Counted from the stretch's first letter, positions 46,862 to 60,280 are shown. The stretch: DNA of 64,000 bases from Gamsiella multidivaricata (GCF_025024155.1 NW_026251713.1:434001-498000), one strand, 5' to 3'. Program-made: numbers and translations. The notes: a model not told the origin generated them from the sequence alone.

Positions 46862-49419
46862 AAATGCACCTTGTTATCCCTTCGCCCACTTTGGAACGAA
46901 GAATTTTTTAAAAAAAAAACTACATAAATGAAAACCATCAAACTAATTCTAGCCATGAACCCCCTCACCGATCCTTCTTCGGGAACACCTTCTGATCAGG
47001 CCCCATCTGGTAGCCAGGCCGCGAGTTTGAGGCAGGTGGCTGCCCTGTTGTCCCAAGTAACAGCCATCCTCGGCTAGGCTGAGCCTTCTAGCCATGCTGC
47101 AGCTTTTGTAATACAAGCTGCAAAGCTCATGCAACAACTTGCATCTGATGGCACCAACGTTTGTTTCTCTTTGTGCTCCAGTGAAGTGATGAGACCCTTG
47201 TGCCATGTGTTGTTTATGCCGGTTCGGGAACTGGATGTCAAAAGAAAACAAAAACATTTTTAATTGTACGTTGCACTTGAAAAATTCCTCACTCCAGAGA
47301 ACAAAGTTTGTGATTGAGGATGGGATAGAAGTGCCCTCAAGTATTCAGTCCAATTGAAAAATAGAAGAATATAAGAGTTTAGGGTGGCATACTTCTTGAT
47401 TATTTCATTTTTGGCCACATTCATTCTTGGACCACCACTGCCACATTCATTGTTTTCCAGCAGTTTGATAAGTGGGCACGCGGCAAGTTATATATTTTTT
47501 TCAATTGGGCTGAATACTTGGGGGGCACTTCCTCCCTTAATCCATACCATTAGCCATTCCGACTGAGAGTTGATGTGATGTATAGCGATTTTTGACGGGG
47601 TCGATTCCATGCGCTTGCTCAGCTTGACCGTCCTTTCTTCTGTTTATGCTTATTTATGAACACATTGGTAAAGGTTATGCAATCGGTGGGCTGTTTTAAG
47701 TAAAGAAGGAGGCCTGTGGGGTAGTGACACACTGCGCGCACTTTGAATTAAGACGAGACGTGGGGGGGGGGGGGGGGTTGGGCCCGATCATATCTTTTTT
47801 GCGCAAGAAGGGCTCTCAAGACGAAGCTGACGTCGCCCCTTCCCATTCATTCGGCCCCCTGAACGCGTCTTTTTCTATGCGGTTTTGCATATAGTCTACT
47901 TTTGTCTAAACTCTAAGGCGGTGGAGACGCTTGCGTTGCCGTGGAGAGATCATTGACAGAGGAAAGGTGCTGGCGATGTACCGCTCAAGGGCGATGTAAC
48001 GGTGGTGAGGGAGACCACCGGTTCCTTCGATTGATCTGCTGCTGCTTTGTCATTTTATGAAAGACAGATCGAGTAAACCCTAATTGGTGTTTTGTCCGAC
48101 CCCAATTAGGCAAAGGTACAAGGTGTCTCCACAAGAACAAAAGTGTCAAGCGACACGCGTGCAACATTAATTGTTATTCTGCGTTTCTGAAAAAAAAAAA
48201 AAAAAAAAAAAAAACAGAGGGCGAAGTAACTGCAACAGAAAAAAAAGGAAAAAAGAAAAAAAAAAAGTAGAAGCTCCAGCTTATGAAATGTAAGCCGGAG
48301 AAAAGAAGATTCGACCAGCCAATGCAGAAGATAAAAACGCCATCTGCTCTTTTGGAATCTTGAAGGTTCTTTGCGTAAGGCTCATGATGGACGCGTGTTT
48401 TACTTCATGAATGACAAATGGGTCAGATCCAGATGATGTTGCACTGCAATGTAATGCATTGCACACAGCGATGGACGATCTGACCCGGCATATGTTATCC
48501 GGTGGAACGGAAGTGGGTACGAGGCTCAAGTGGTAAAACGAGATCTGAGTATCCTTTATTCAATGAAAAACAAAACTGTAATTCATAGCCTGTACATGCC
48601 CTGCAACCTGCATGCGGGTCCAGGCCTCGCTTCATTACCCCTGCCAAGGGGAGAGGAGGGGAAAGGGGGGGGGTTATTAGCAAGCGTGTCAATAGAGTAG
48701 TTTTACCTTGGTATTCTGATATCGATGTCGATTTGCCGATTGTCAATGTCGATCGTGGAGCGACAGGTGGATAGTTCAGTTGATAAAATTGAGTTGCATC
48801 GTCTCCGTTGGCGGAGAAAAGAAAAAGCAAAAAGGTACATAAGACACGGAAAAGAGAGTAGGCTGAGTTGATGGATGAGCCTATTCATCTCCCAATATGC
48901 TCAGTAGGCTGGTTTGCTAGTGGAGGCTGTATGGCATGATCCGTGTAGTGGCCCTTTGGTGCTCCCATTGCTGCGAACTGCGCTTTGCGGATGTTATCTG
49001 TTGCGGCATAACCCTTTAAGCATAAGGCTTCCGTCCTTTTCTATTTGACCCATCCTCGGGTCGACTGCAGTCCAAACACTCACCTTCTTCGCTCCATCAC
49101 ACCTTCACTCCACTCGCCTCCTCCCCGTCCCCTTCCCTTCATTCGAATCTCCCCCATTCTCCACATCCACACAGCCGATCCTTCCAGCCTCTTCCCTACG
49201 TTCCTTCATATTATTATTTCCTTTTTCGCCGACCGACTGAATGCCTCTTGGGGAACAGGGCGCACTTCTACTGTCAGAACAGTCTCTTTGAACCCCAGAC
49301 CACAGTCTACATTCACACCTTACTTCAGTAGAAACAGCATCTCAAGCAGCACCACGTCGACATCATCTCAACTCACTCCCCTCCCCTTCCCCTGATCTTT
49401 CTGATCCCTCTTGACGACC
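46862..49419. other. gene-poor region primase / Zn2Cys6 factor
   Basis: Contains the small broken frame at 46955-47260, a run of 16 G at 47762-47777, poly(A) tracts at about 48188-48213 and 48239-48266, and a CT-rich leader (49080-49400) before the transcription factor. No other gene supported. Confidence 0.5.
46955..47260 (+). pseudogene. short interrupted reading frame
   Basis: ATG at 46955 opens MNPLTDPSSGTPSDQAPSGS and runs 40 codons to a TAG at 47075; the same frame then continues open for about 60 codons (AEPSSHAAAFVIQAA...). Ala/Ser/Gln-rich composition resembles gag-like starts of retroelements, but no diagnostic motif is present. Could be chance. Confidence 0.25.
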
Positions 49420-52400
49420 ATGGCTGATCCCGCTCCCCCGACCCTCGGCATCGCCTTACCCCCTACTTCTGTCCTCAAGATCAGAGATGCTTGTCTCCCC
49501 TGTCGTAAACAGCGCTCCAAATGTGACGGACAGCCCTGCTGTTCAAGGTGTGCTCGTCTCGAACTTGAATGCACATATGTCGAACTCGTCAAGGCGCCCA
49601 CGCCCGCCAAGAAGGAACCCTGGCAAGAGTTCCTTACCACAACAGGCGCCAAACCAGAGGCATTAGAAATCCCACCCATCGAGCTACTCAAGGACCAGAC
49701 CGCACCCCTCCAGGATGCCTCGACCTTCCCCTGGCAAAAATCAAAAATGAGCAGGCGCAGGAAGCAGACCTCGACCGCCAAAAAGTGCACCTGTCCGGGG
49801 CCCCCACCAACAACGACCGATCCTGCTGGTCAGGATCCCTCCAATACGCAGGGATCATCTCCCGCTTCTCCAGCTCAAGGACAGGATGGCGCCACATCCA
49901 ATGATCCTTCAGATTCATCAGCAGCGGCTTCCCTAGCACTCTCAACTGCACAATCATCAACATCATCGCCAACAGGAGCATTCAAACGCAGGGGACAATC
50001 GACAATAGGCCCGTGCCGAGTGCACAATCCACAAGCTTCCTCAAAGTCTGCCCGATCTGTCACACCTGGACAATTATCACCCGCAATTCTGGGTGGTACT
50101 GGTAGCTCGAGCGTCGTCGGCAGCTCCGCCAGCCTTCGACATCGTCCGCCTCAGTCAACCGAGCCAATACAGCTGCCCTCATCTGTGATTGAGACCTCCG
50201 AGAAAATCAATAGCCTGAGCCAGAAACTCTCTCGGCTTTTTGTATTCCCAGATATGCACCAAGCGCCACAAGCGCCTCCACCACAGCTCGAAATCCTGCA
50301 ATCGCGTGCGCTTTCTCCAGTACTCCAATCGCATCTTATTCAGCTCTATCTCGCCCAATGTTTACCCAGCCAACCCATCCTGGATGCACCGACGTTCCTG
50401 ACTCAGCTGGCAGCACAGGAGTACTGCGCACCTCCGCATCCGCTCATTATCGCCGCCATGTGCGCGGCTGCAGCGAGATGCATCGACGACGCGGATGTTG
50501 AACGCCTATGGGCGGAGCAGGACCCACCACTGCCTAACCCTATTTATCCCAGTTTTGCAAACGGAGAGCCCCATGTGCGCGCAACAAGGGATATGATCTG
50601 GTCTATTGGAGAGTATTTTGCAGCCCTCGCCAAGGGATATCTCAGGACGCAACTGCCGCTTGTACAATCACCTGATCGCTCAGGAGGGATGGGAGACCCA
50701 TTGACGGTGGTGCAGGGACTGATCATGATTTCTACATGGGATGCTTCTGTGGGCCGTCAGCGCGAAGCCCAGGCTTGCGCCGCTCTCGCCCTTCGAATTA
50801 TGATCGCAGGAGGTTGGCACTTGATGGATCATCCCAGCGGCGACGGATGCACAGACAGTAGGATCAAGATGTGGGGCACGCTGGAACGCGAGCTGGCTCG
50901 CCGTTGCTGGTGGTTTGTTTGGATCGCGGAAAAGTGGACTGCCGCCATTTTGACACAATACGTGGTATGTTTATCGTGTACCAGGGTCCATGGCTCTTGT
51001 TACCTTGAAGGGACGGATCCTTGATTATTTACACTCACAAGCGCCCATTATTTCCGTCTTAGACATTACATCTCTCGCTGTGCGAGACATTATCGCTTCC
51101 ACGGGAGTTTCGATTCGGAGACGTTAATGATCAAAGAACTGTACTCTACTTTCAACAATCGATCCAGGCAGCCTACCTATGTGGGGCCATTATTCAATTG
51201 CACTATCACCCGTTCGAAGCAGAGGATGGCACAGATTATGACCATGAGGCCAGCATGCACGATGTTCAACTTCTGGAACAGCGCTTGCTTGAGATCGACC
51301 AGCATCTGGAAACATGGTCCAACGCCATTCCGGCAATATTCAAACCGGACTGGGGTCAGGCAACTGATGGCGATACCACGACTGGATATGAGCCTGTGGG
51401 TTCAACGCAGTTTTTTCACGCAGGAGGGGATTGGTGGTGGCGCCATGCGATGGGTGGCATGCTCGAGCTGAACTACCTTGGACGTAAGTGCTCTCGCTCC
51501 GTATGCATGCATGCATGTTTTTTTTTTTTTTTTTTTTTTTGGTCCGCATCTTGTTAAGGATATATTCATTAACGTGCCAACAATATTTTCCAGTTAAGCT
51601 GTTGCTTCATCAACCCCAACATGTGTTCTCAAAGGCACCGTCGCCGCTGTCTCGGTTGACGCTGGCTCAGTTCGCCAATAAAATTACATTGACGTGCGAA
51701 CGGCTATGGCAATACCCCACGACCCGACCAACGTTTTACCATATGGCAGGCGCTCTCCTTTGGATGGCGCTTTGTTATCAGCAGGAGAACACGCTTAGCG
51801 AGAACCCCAGAATCCGTACGCCCGCGTGCTTGAACATGCAAAAGAGTTATTATCTCATCAAGAAAGCAGGTCGGCTGGTCCACGCAAACGAAGATGAGCC
51901 CTTGACAGAACTCGAAAGTACAAGTGGTTCAACGGTAAGAATTTGTCTCACAAAGGTGCTTCCTGTATTGGTGTGGCTAAGTTTCGGTTTATTCAACTAA
52001 CATTTGACCATTGTTTTTACCTTAGCATGTAAAGAATGTGCCATTTTTGCGCCCCAAGGACGAACAGCAGGTCAAGCCCATGATGGAGCTGTTTAAGGAA
52101 ATGTTCCCGATAACGCGTCAGGCATTGCGCGACAAGGGCTTCGGTCTACGGACGCAGCCTAGCGCCACATCCAGGGTCTCGTCCAGCATGTTGATTCAGA
52201 ACCCGAACAGCTCTACCACTATCGGCACCATCACTGCATCTGTAGACTCCATCGGCCCAGCATCAGCAACGGCGTCGATTTCTGCAGGTGCAGCATCGGT
52301 GATGGGCATTAGCTCATGCTCCGCATCGAGTTATTATCTTGCTCCGTTGACGCCTCCTGGAACGTCGAGCGCATCGATTGCTTCGCCCATGACCGAGTCG

Positions 52401-53093
52401 ATGGGATCAGCGCCGTCGCCTTCTCCGCCGCCTTGTGCACAGGTGCCCTGCGCTGCTGTTGGCGGGTGTACTATGGCTCATGTGGATGCATCTCAGATGT
52501 ATCCAACAGCCTTGGACCACAGCTTACAGCAGATACAGCAACATCAACAACAGCATCAGTATCAGCATCAGCAATCACAGCAACAATATCAGCAGCAGTG
52601 CCAACATCCACAGCAACAGAAACAGCAGCAACAACACCAGCAGCAAGTTGGTTTGTTTAATCCCCATGTGCCTCTGGGTCAAATTCACTTTGATCATACC
52701 CAGGTACAACATATCCATCAGCACCAAGAACAACATCAACAAGCATACCCAGTACATCCTCAACAGCAGCCGCAACAGCAGCAAAAGTCTATACATCATC
52801 GTCCACTACAGCGACATAATTCATATACACAACCATCACAACAACAAGGTGGTCTATCATCCCCAGGTCAACAGCAGTTCCAGTTGACACAGGGACTGCA
52901 GCCGTCGTCACCGGTCACTCAGCACCAACAACAGCAGATGCCTCAGCATGTTCCTATGGCCAGTTTGACGGACCCGTTAAACTCCATGATCAATATGAGC
53001 TCGGATCCCTTCAGCTCCATCATTCAGAACGAGCCCAATGTCCTGTCGTCGCTGATAGATTATTCCGAGTGGTTGAACCATTCCTTGGAGTAG
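49420..53093 (+). CDS. Zn2Cys6 fungal transcription factor with Gln/His-rich tail
   Basis: Exons 49420-50964, 51063-51483, 51594-51934, 52026-53093; 1124 residues. Binuclear zinc cluster at residues 25-51: Cys25, 28, 35, 41, 44 and 51 in ACLPCRKQRSKC...CSRC...C, with one extra Cys at 40. A low-complexity Ser/Pro linker follows (about 100-250), then the fungal-specific transcription factor middle region (about 290-750: LIQLYLAQCLPSQPILDAPTF, ARRCWWFVWIAEKWTA, GDVNDQRTVLYFQQSIQAAY). The last exon has long Gln/His runs (52520-52800) and a C-terminal acidic/hydrophobic end that may activate. Intron 2 holds a run of about 22 T. The regulated pathway cannot be read from the sequence. Confidence 0.9.
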
Positions 53094-53308
53094 TACGTAT
53101 AGGCACAGGTAGCTATTATTCAAATAAAAGAGGTTCTCTTTCTATGGTGTCCCCACGTGAGACGTGAGACGTCGAACACGTTCCCTAGGGGAACTTCGTC
53201 CTACGATTTTTTTTTCCGTAGTCGTGCCTTCTCTCCAGCCTTTCCCTCAAACCAACCAATATCCCCAACATTCCTACTCATCAACACCCTGCACTCTATA
53301 ACAACACC

Positions 53309-56300
53309 ATGCCTCGTTATGATGACCATGAAGACGGTGAACTCGAAGATGGCGAAGTTCATGATCGTGATCCATCCTTCCGCCGTGGAAGAGGTCGTCG
53401 CGGCGGCAGTAGTGGAGGCCGCTCTGGGGGCGATCCCGGTCGTGGCAGGAATAGTAGCGGCCATGGCAACAATCACTCGAGACATCATCACGAGTCTGTA
53501 GGACGTCCAAGTCAGAATAGTTTTGGGAATCATAATGGGAATGGAGGTACTCAGCATCATCACAATACCGGCAACAACAGGAACCATCACCATAGTAGTA
53601 ACAGCAACAACTTCAGGCATCGCAACAACAACAACAATAACAACAATAACAACAGCAACAGCAGCAACAGCAATAATATTAATGGTAATAATAATCATAG
53701 CAAGAGTCATCATCCTTCGAACGACCCCCAGCATCGTCGACCGATTCAGCAGCTGCCAAGACGGCCAAGTTATGATGACCCTGACCAGTCTAGACAAAAG
53801 CGGGTATGTAGGAGCAAAATGTTGCGCCTTGTTGTTATATGATTTTTTTTATTGGATGAATTGTGTGTGGATGCAGGGGCGTATCATTTTGAGTGTGTTA
53901 GTGTGTTCTTTTTTAGTTACCCAACTTTGTCTCTTGTTCCACGCTTCACACCTCATGACAACTATACGAAAACATAGATGCGAACGTTTAGTCCGGACGG
54001 CAGCAGTGATAAGGGCGACATGCGCCGGCCAAGAAGTCCGTCCTCGAACCACCCGTCTTCTCCTTACAACTCCTCGTCGTCGTACCAGCAACAACAGCAG
54101 CACCAGCGGAAAGCGCTTCCGCCGCAGGTTCAAATCCTGCCTCCGTCGTCATCTTCGTGGAAACCGGGTTTTAATCGACCACAACAACAACAGCATCAGC
54201 ATCAGCATCAACACCAGCATCAACAACATAAGAACCATGGCAGCAACAATAATGTCCATCATCGCGGTGACAGGAATGGTGGAGGTAATAAAAACAACAA
54301 CAACAACAACAGCAGGGAGAGGACCAACTCAATAGACCAATCGGCGTTCGAGTCGCGAAAGAATCAGCTTCCCGTAAGCAGCAGTAATGGCAACGGCAGC
54401 GGGAAGCACAGCAGTAATTTCGTGCCTTTGGGGCGGCGCACTTCCATGGGACACAGCAACCACAACAGCGGCGACAACAGTTTCAGGTCACCGACACCGG
54501 ACATGCGTTCGCTGAGAGAGGGATCGGGCACACCCCAGTTCTCGCCTGGACGGGGTCATGGTCACGATCATGGTCTTGCTCAAGGGCACGGATACGGTTA
54601 CGGATATGGTTATGGATCTGAATCTGGCGATGGCTATGCGGACCACCAGGGTCACAGTGCATCACCCTATGACCGCGACGATCAAAAGAGGCGGAGGAGC
54701 CTTAGCCCTGACTTTATCGAGATGCAGCATCATCTTATGTTAGCGAGCGAACATCAAGAGCATAAGACCCAAGCCCGGCGGGTAAATGCACAAGACGTGA
54801 GTTTCATTTGACCTTTAAGATCAATCTCTGTCATGTCCAGGTCTTCTACTTATGCGTTGTTCTCTTATCTTATGAATGATAGGAATCTGTACCAGGCGGT
54901 AAAATCGAAGACAGGAGCACGTTGCAGTCGAGAAGTGATCTACCGCCAACGATACCTTCACAAGACGACCCATTTTCGAAACCAGTCTGGCCTCCACATA
55001 CTCTTCCATCGACACACCCATCTTTACCACCACAACCCCCAGCATGGACAATGCTACCTCCACCGCCATCTCCACCAGCAACATCAACACCTCCTTCAGC
55101 ACCTGCAGTCCCTGCAGATGTAACGGAAGTAAAGGCGGAGGCCATAGTGCAGGATACCGAAGAAGCCACATTGACGACCATAGCAGACGCTGAGTCTTTG
55201 GTACTAATCACACCACAGCAGTCGCCGCCAAATAAGAACCGATGCACGATCGCTTCCGCGATTATACCCCCGACAACACAGATGACCGCTGCCGTATCTA
55301 ATGTCGACGATGGTGAAGGAAAGAAAGACGGAGAAGATGGAGGGATGCAGGATGGTAGTGTCAACATTACAGCACCGTCTGCGATATCGCCAGCACCAAC
55401 GGTATCAGCAGCAGTCGCAAGAGTATCGAGTTTAGAGACTGGTGACAGCAGTAACAACATCACAAGAAACGGTGGCGATGTACGATCAGGAGACCAGGCT
55501 ACGGCCTCATTAGCCTTGGTGGATGCAGCTCCCATGGCAAATCATGGTGAATTTGGCGAGAAGATCGAGCAGATCAAGACGAAGAGTGTTGGGCCAGAGG
55601 ATAGGTTGATGATGATGATCAAAGATATGGCAAAAGTACGCGATTTACCGTCTCAAAGAGGAGAGACGGAGTCCGAGACGATTGTTTATGCGATTCCGTC
55701 CATTGGACCGGAGCATCACAAGCCAGAGGAACCATCTGCGGATTCAACCACGGTGGAATTGCCAACACAAGAGCCATCAAGTTTGAGTCTGTCTGATGAT
55801 ACCGCTGCACCTACGGATCCGTTGACGACGATGCTGCTCCAGACGATCCAGCCCCTTTTGGTTCATACGGATTCTGATGATATAGTAGCTCAGGGCTCGT
55901 CACAGGACAGTGTTGCGGTATCATCGGAGCAGGGTACAGGTGGTAGTGCGGCGATGGATCAAGAGTCGTCTGACCAAAGTAGGATCGATACGAACGCAGC
56001 GACTGAGAGCCGTCCATGGGATTCGGACGCGAGTATGGCGAGTGGCAGCGAAGCGGAGGCGCGGACCTCAGATGACAATGCGATGGAGGATGACGAGTCT
56101 GACACTGCTGGAATGCAAGCTGATATGTCGCTGGATGTCCCAGAATCAACACTCTCTTCAACAGGGTTGTCTCAGGATTTGGTGATGAACCAAGTCGGGA
56201 CTGAAGAGGCCGAGGATCAGTACATGAATAAAGCGCAGCTGGAGCAGCTTATGGATGACAGGGAAATGGAGAAGGCGGATAGGGGGGATTTGTCGACTTT

Positions 56301-58086
56301 GGTTGCTATGATCGAGGATGCACCAGTGCTGGAAGAGGCCGTAGGCGTGGACCTGGATCGGAAAGAGGCAGCGAATGTCCTTGGTGGACTACAGGTAGGT
56401 AGCGCGAGTCAGGATTACCACTCGCTGTCGATGGAATCTGCATTCGACTCGGACAATTTTGAGAACGCATTGGTGTCTGATGATCGGTCAACTGAACCTG
56501 AAAGCACTTCTACGGCCGCTTTGAAGACTGAGAACGGGGCAACGCTTTCGGATTCGGTGGCGATGTCGGATCAGCTATTAGAGACGAGACTGGATATCGA
56601 TGTAGCGAAGGATTTGCTGGATTCCAAGGTTTTGGATGCTTTACTGGGCATCGTCTTTATCGAGCCTGAGCATGCGAAGAAGACTTTGGCTATGGATGGA
56701 CCAACCGAAGCTGCGCGCGCGGAAGTTTTGCTAACGGAGAGTGTACCAGCTGGATCCATGTCAATGGAGCCTATTTTGTCAGACACTACCCCAACGGAGA
56801 TTGTATCATCGGAGATCGCACCGGCAAAGGCGACGCTGGTGGAGTCAGCACCGACAAAGATAGCATCAGCAGAAACGGCACCTGTGGAGTCGATGGCGGA
56901 CAAGGCTGGAGTCAAGGAGTCAGTGGTTCTCACGAGTCCCGCCGAGGAACCTGCACTGAAAGACATGACCGAGCACATACAGGGCATTTTGGAGCCTTCC
57001 GTCGTAGATGCAGTTGACTCAAACCTGGACACGACGACAGGAATGCCAGAGGTCGAGGAGAGGGGACGGAAGGTGTCATCAGAGTCTCATCGTGTAAATT
57101 TTCCAGCGGAGGCCGAGGAGATTCGTGATTCGTCCGAGGGGATGAGCGACATGGATGTGGACGGACCACAGACGGTGCCGGATGTCAAAATGAACTCGTA
57201 CTCGTCTCCGGCGCCCACCTCGAGTTCAACGCCAGACAACGGTGACCGCGGTGGTGTTCATGACAGGAGATCGAGCCTCGGACAGGGACACGGACAGAGA
57301 CGACGATCGTCAACCTCACCCTCGGTGCTGCGGCGCAATTCGACCGCATCCCGACTTTCTGCGGCGGATTACCATGGACATGCTCATCCGAGCTGGCATT
57401 TTGTTCCTGGGTCGGATTTGGCGTTCCTATCAGAGATGGCGGCATCGAATGCGGACTTGAAGAGGTTCAGGAGAGAAACGCAATGGTTGGAAGAGCGAGT
57501 GAGTCGACCAAAACGGGACAAGGAGACGGACAGTGTGCTGGATAAGGCACTGGGCTTGACGCGCGATGTCCCAACACGTTCCAGGGATCGTCGTGATCAT
57601 GGCGGTGGCGGTGGCAGCGGCCGTTCAGGTCCATCGCTACCACCAGCGGTGTCAGCATCAGGAGTTGTGCGACTGAGTTCAGATTCACGATTGGCGCTGT
57701 CGATGTTGAAGATGAAACTGCTCGCGGATATAGAGGAGCAGACGCGACTGGAGAGCGATCAGGAGACACTACAGCGGACACTTGACCGAACGAGGACGAG
57801 GGTTCGGGAGAGGCAAGAGTTGCAGGAGCAGGCGGAAGAGGAGATCCGGGCGTATGAGGAGAAGCAAGAGGAGTTGGAACGGGAGCTGCAGAGAGTGCGG
57901 AAACAGGAGAAAGCATGTTTGGAGATGAGGGAGCAGCAACGCAAGCAGGCAGAGGGTGAGGTCCGTCAGTTGCAGGCGACGTTGAGGATGCTTCAGGAGC
58001 AACAGCAGCAGAGGCAGATACTCGAAGAGCAGGAGTGGGAGGAGCAGCTGAAATGGGAAGATCTACAGCGTGGGGTCCAGCAGTGA
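53309..58086 (+). CDS. large unrecognised nuclear-type protein, acidic with C-terminal coiled coil
   Basis: Exons 53309-53803, 53978-54796 and 54883-58086 give 1505 residues; all junctions are in phase 0. I do not recognise a family. N terminus: acidic DGELEDGEVHDRDP, then an RGG-type stretch (RRGRGRRGG) and Asn/His-rich repeats (53540-53720). The middle (about 440-1250) is Ser/Thr/Glu/Asp-rich and probably disordered. A conserved-looking segment is WHFVPGSDLAFLSEMAASNA, DLKRFRRETQWLEERVSRPK (about 1280-1320). Residues from about 1380 form a long charged coiled coil (LQRTLDRTRTRVRERQELQE...). RGG plus the N-terminal acidic motif suggests an RNA-linked nuclear protein (inference). Expression support would be needed; the frame stays open over 3.2 kb in exon 3, which argues strongly for a real gene. 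Confidence 0.8.
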
Positions 58087-58413
58087 CAGCAGCAGCAACA
58101 GCAGCAGCAGCAGCAGCTTGTTGGAGCAATAGCCGAAACAGCAAGGGTGCTTGGTTGTGTAAGAGTCCTTGATCTGGAGGTTCCACATGTAGTCTAATCG
58201 ACAAAATAAACTGTGGAGCGCGCATGGTTGTTTTGCTCTCTTGCCCCGCATATCCTTTTTTTATTACTTATGAATACCATTGTTTTAGAAGATGCTGCTG
58301 TATGTATGTATGTATATTTTTGTGCATAAAACTCTTGTTGTCCGCACCCACAAAAGTGAAGAAAGGAATATATATATATATAAAGTCGCGTTCTTGATGA
58401 TGATGGAGTAGAC

Positions 58414-60135
58414 TTATTGATGGTAGGTATTGTCGGAGGTTATGTACTGTGGGTTGCTGGGTCGAGCGGGCTGGGCGATGCTATCCTCCTTAGCATAGTA
58501 CTGGGGACCATGCTGTGAGACCTGGGGCTTGGAAACATTCACGTTCGCGGTGGTGGCAGCTGGGGATCCTTCGTAGACGGTCGTGTTGTTGGCGAGAGAG
58601 TCGGACATCACAGTGGTCACGGGCGAAGGAGCTGCAGCAGCGGGGGGCGGACTAGAGTAAGGGTGAGATTGGCCAGGCATGGGCATGGGCGGTGGGGCAT
58701 GGTAGTCCCCAGTGGTGGCGACAGGCTCCTGGGCGTATCCTCCAGCAGTCGCAATGCCGCCCTGTTGTTGTTGCTGCTGCTGCTGCTGCTGATGTTGTTG
58801 TTGATATTGGTACTGTTGATAGGGATCTGCAGTGGGAACGGGCGCAGGGACGAAGGTTGGAGAAGGGGTGGGCTGGGTCTGGGTGGGGGGTGTTACCACG
58901 GAGGGGTAGAGTTGTTGCTGCTGCTGAGCAGGGTCGGCATATCCGGAGGTAGGGACATAGTATCCGGAGGTTGGGGGCTGTGGGGAGACGAATTGTTGAG
59001 GGTATTGCTGCTGCTGCTGCTGCTGTCCATAGACAGGTTGTTGGTACTGCTGTTGCTGTTGTCCATAGACAGGCTGCTGGTGGTGCTGTTGTTGTCCATA
59101 TACAGGCTGCTGTTGTCCAAATACAGGCTGCTGTTGTCCAAATACAGGCTGCTGCTGCTGCTGCTGTCCAGGTTGGACGAAGTGGTTCTGGACGGGAATC
59201 GGTTGCATGGGTGGAGGTTGGTGTGAGGGTTGGACACCACCGGCAGCGGCGGCAGCGCTGAGCTTTGCGTCCTGTCTCTTGTTACGCCTGCTACGGAAGA
59301 CGAAGAGGAGGGCGGCGACGATGGCAACGAGGGCGACGGCACCGCAGCCGATACCGATGTAGAGACCGGTGTTGCTCTTGGTGCTGCTGCTGTTGTTGGT
59401 GCTGTTGTTCGGGTTGTTGGGGGTATTGGATCCGGTGGGTTGAAAGTTGAATCCGGAGGTCGAGTACATGGTTGGCAAGATGGGGTCGTACGGGTTGCCT
59501 GCTTGGTTCGATTTCCAAGGCAAAAGAGTCCAGACCCGAGCGCAAGGAAGAGAACAGAGGGAGAGAGAGCGTTTGTGTTTTCTGATTAGTTGGTTGTGCA
59601 CGTAGGGGTACAAACAAGACGAGAAGACTCGGTGATTGATTGTATGTGAATACGGTACGGTACCTGTAGATTTGCCATTGCAGGCGTTGGTGTAGGCCTG
59701 AACGGAAGGGGTGCTGGTAGTGCCGCTGATGCTGACCATGCATGGGTAGCATTTAGCTAATTGGCGGAGGAAAATATAAAGTGTGTCAAGTTAAAATGAA
59801 TTAAAGTAAAACGTGCGTGCGGTTCCTGAAAGCAGCAGAAGCCGCAGCGGCGCTCCCTTGGTATGACTGGTAGATGGATGAGAAAGGAACGTACTGTAGT
59901 CAGCGATGACTGCAGCTTTGCACAGACAGGGCAGCGATGCAGTTGTCGCATTCCTATGGGTGCAGAAGACGGAGAACAGGAGGCGTTAAGGCGAGGAGAT
60001 TGGAGTGAGCAGATAGGATGGGCTGCCCTGAACAGGGATAAGGAGGAGTAGAAGCGGGCTTGGTTACATGGAGTAGTTGGTGCATGTTGAGAAGTCTGTG
60101 TAAAAGTCGATGCAGTCGGTGTAGTAGCAGGACAT
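58414..60135 (-). CDS. single-pass membrane protein, Cys-rich ectodomain and Gln-rich cytosolic tail
   Basis: Exons 60135-60068, 59953-59895, 59756-59664 and 59498-58414; 434 residues. Residues 1-70 are Cys-rich (MSCYYTDCIDFYTDFSTC, LPCLCKAAVIADYTKCYPC). A Thr/Ser/Asn linker (NNPNNSTNNSSSTKS) precedes one membrane helix (about 119-141, LYIGIGCGAVALVAIVAALL) followed by the stop-transfer RSRRNKR. The tail contains repeats of Q-Q-P-V-Y/F-G (59010-59140), Tyr- and Gln-rich. The layout resembles wall-stress sensors or anchor proteins, but no WSC or CFEM domain is recognised. No signal peptide was found; the chosen ATG has an ACC context after a CT-rich leader, and an unseen upstream exon is possible. 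Confidence 0.72.
59010..59145 (-). repeat. coding repeat QQPV(Y/F)GQQQ
   Basis: At least five tandem units in the cytosolic tail of the Cys-rich membrane protein, with near-identical DNA units (TGTTGTCCAAATACAGGCTGC repeated twice within 59106-59147 region), so probably length-variable between strains. Confidence 0.75.
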
Positions 60136-60204
60136 GGTGCCGCAGATGTGTTGGTGGCAGTGTCTCTTGAGGAAGAATGGAAGGCAGGGAGGAGGAGTAG
60201 AAAG

Positions 60205-60280
60205 GGGGAGAAGGAAGAGGAAGGAGAGAAGGAAGAGGAAGGAGAGAAGAAAGAGGAAGGAGAGAAGGAAGAGGAGAAAA
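60205..60280. repeat. 18-bp GA-rich tandem repeat
   Basis: About four units of GGAAGAGGAAGGAGAGAA with small changes, just upstream of the membrane protein gene on the minus strand (CT-rich leader in that sense). Confidence 0.75.

Noticed and set aside
54120..54145. tRNA T-arm-like string CAGGTTCAAATCCTG on the plus strand
   Set aside because: It is identical to the T-arm of the tRNA-Ser at 34439-34453, but no acceptor, D or anticodon arm surrounds it and it is coding (PPQVQILPP) in a long open exon; chance or a very old fragment.
53540..54300. minus-strand frames rich in Val/Ile/Met opposite the unknown protein
   Set aside because: They are antisense shadows of Asn/His/Gln codon repeats.
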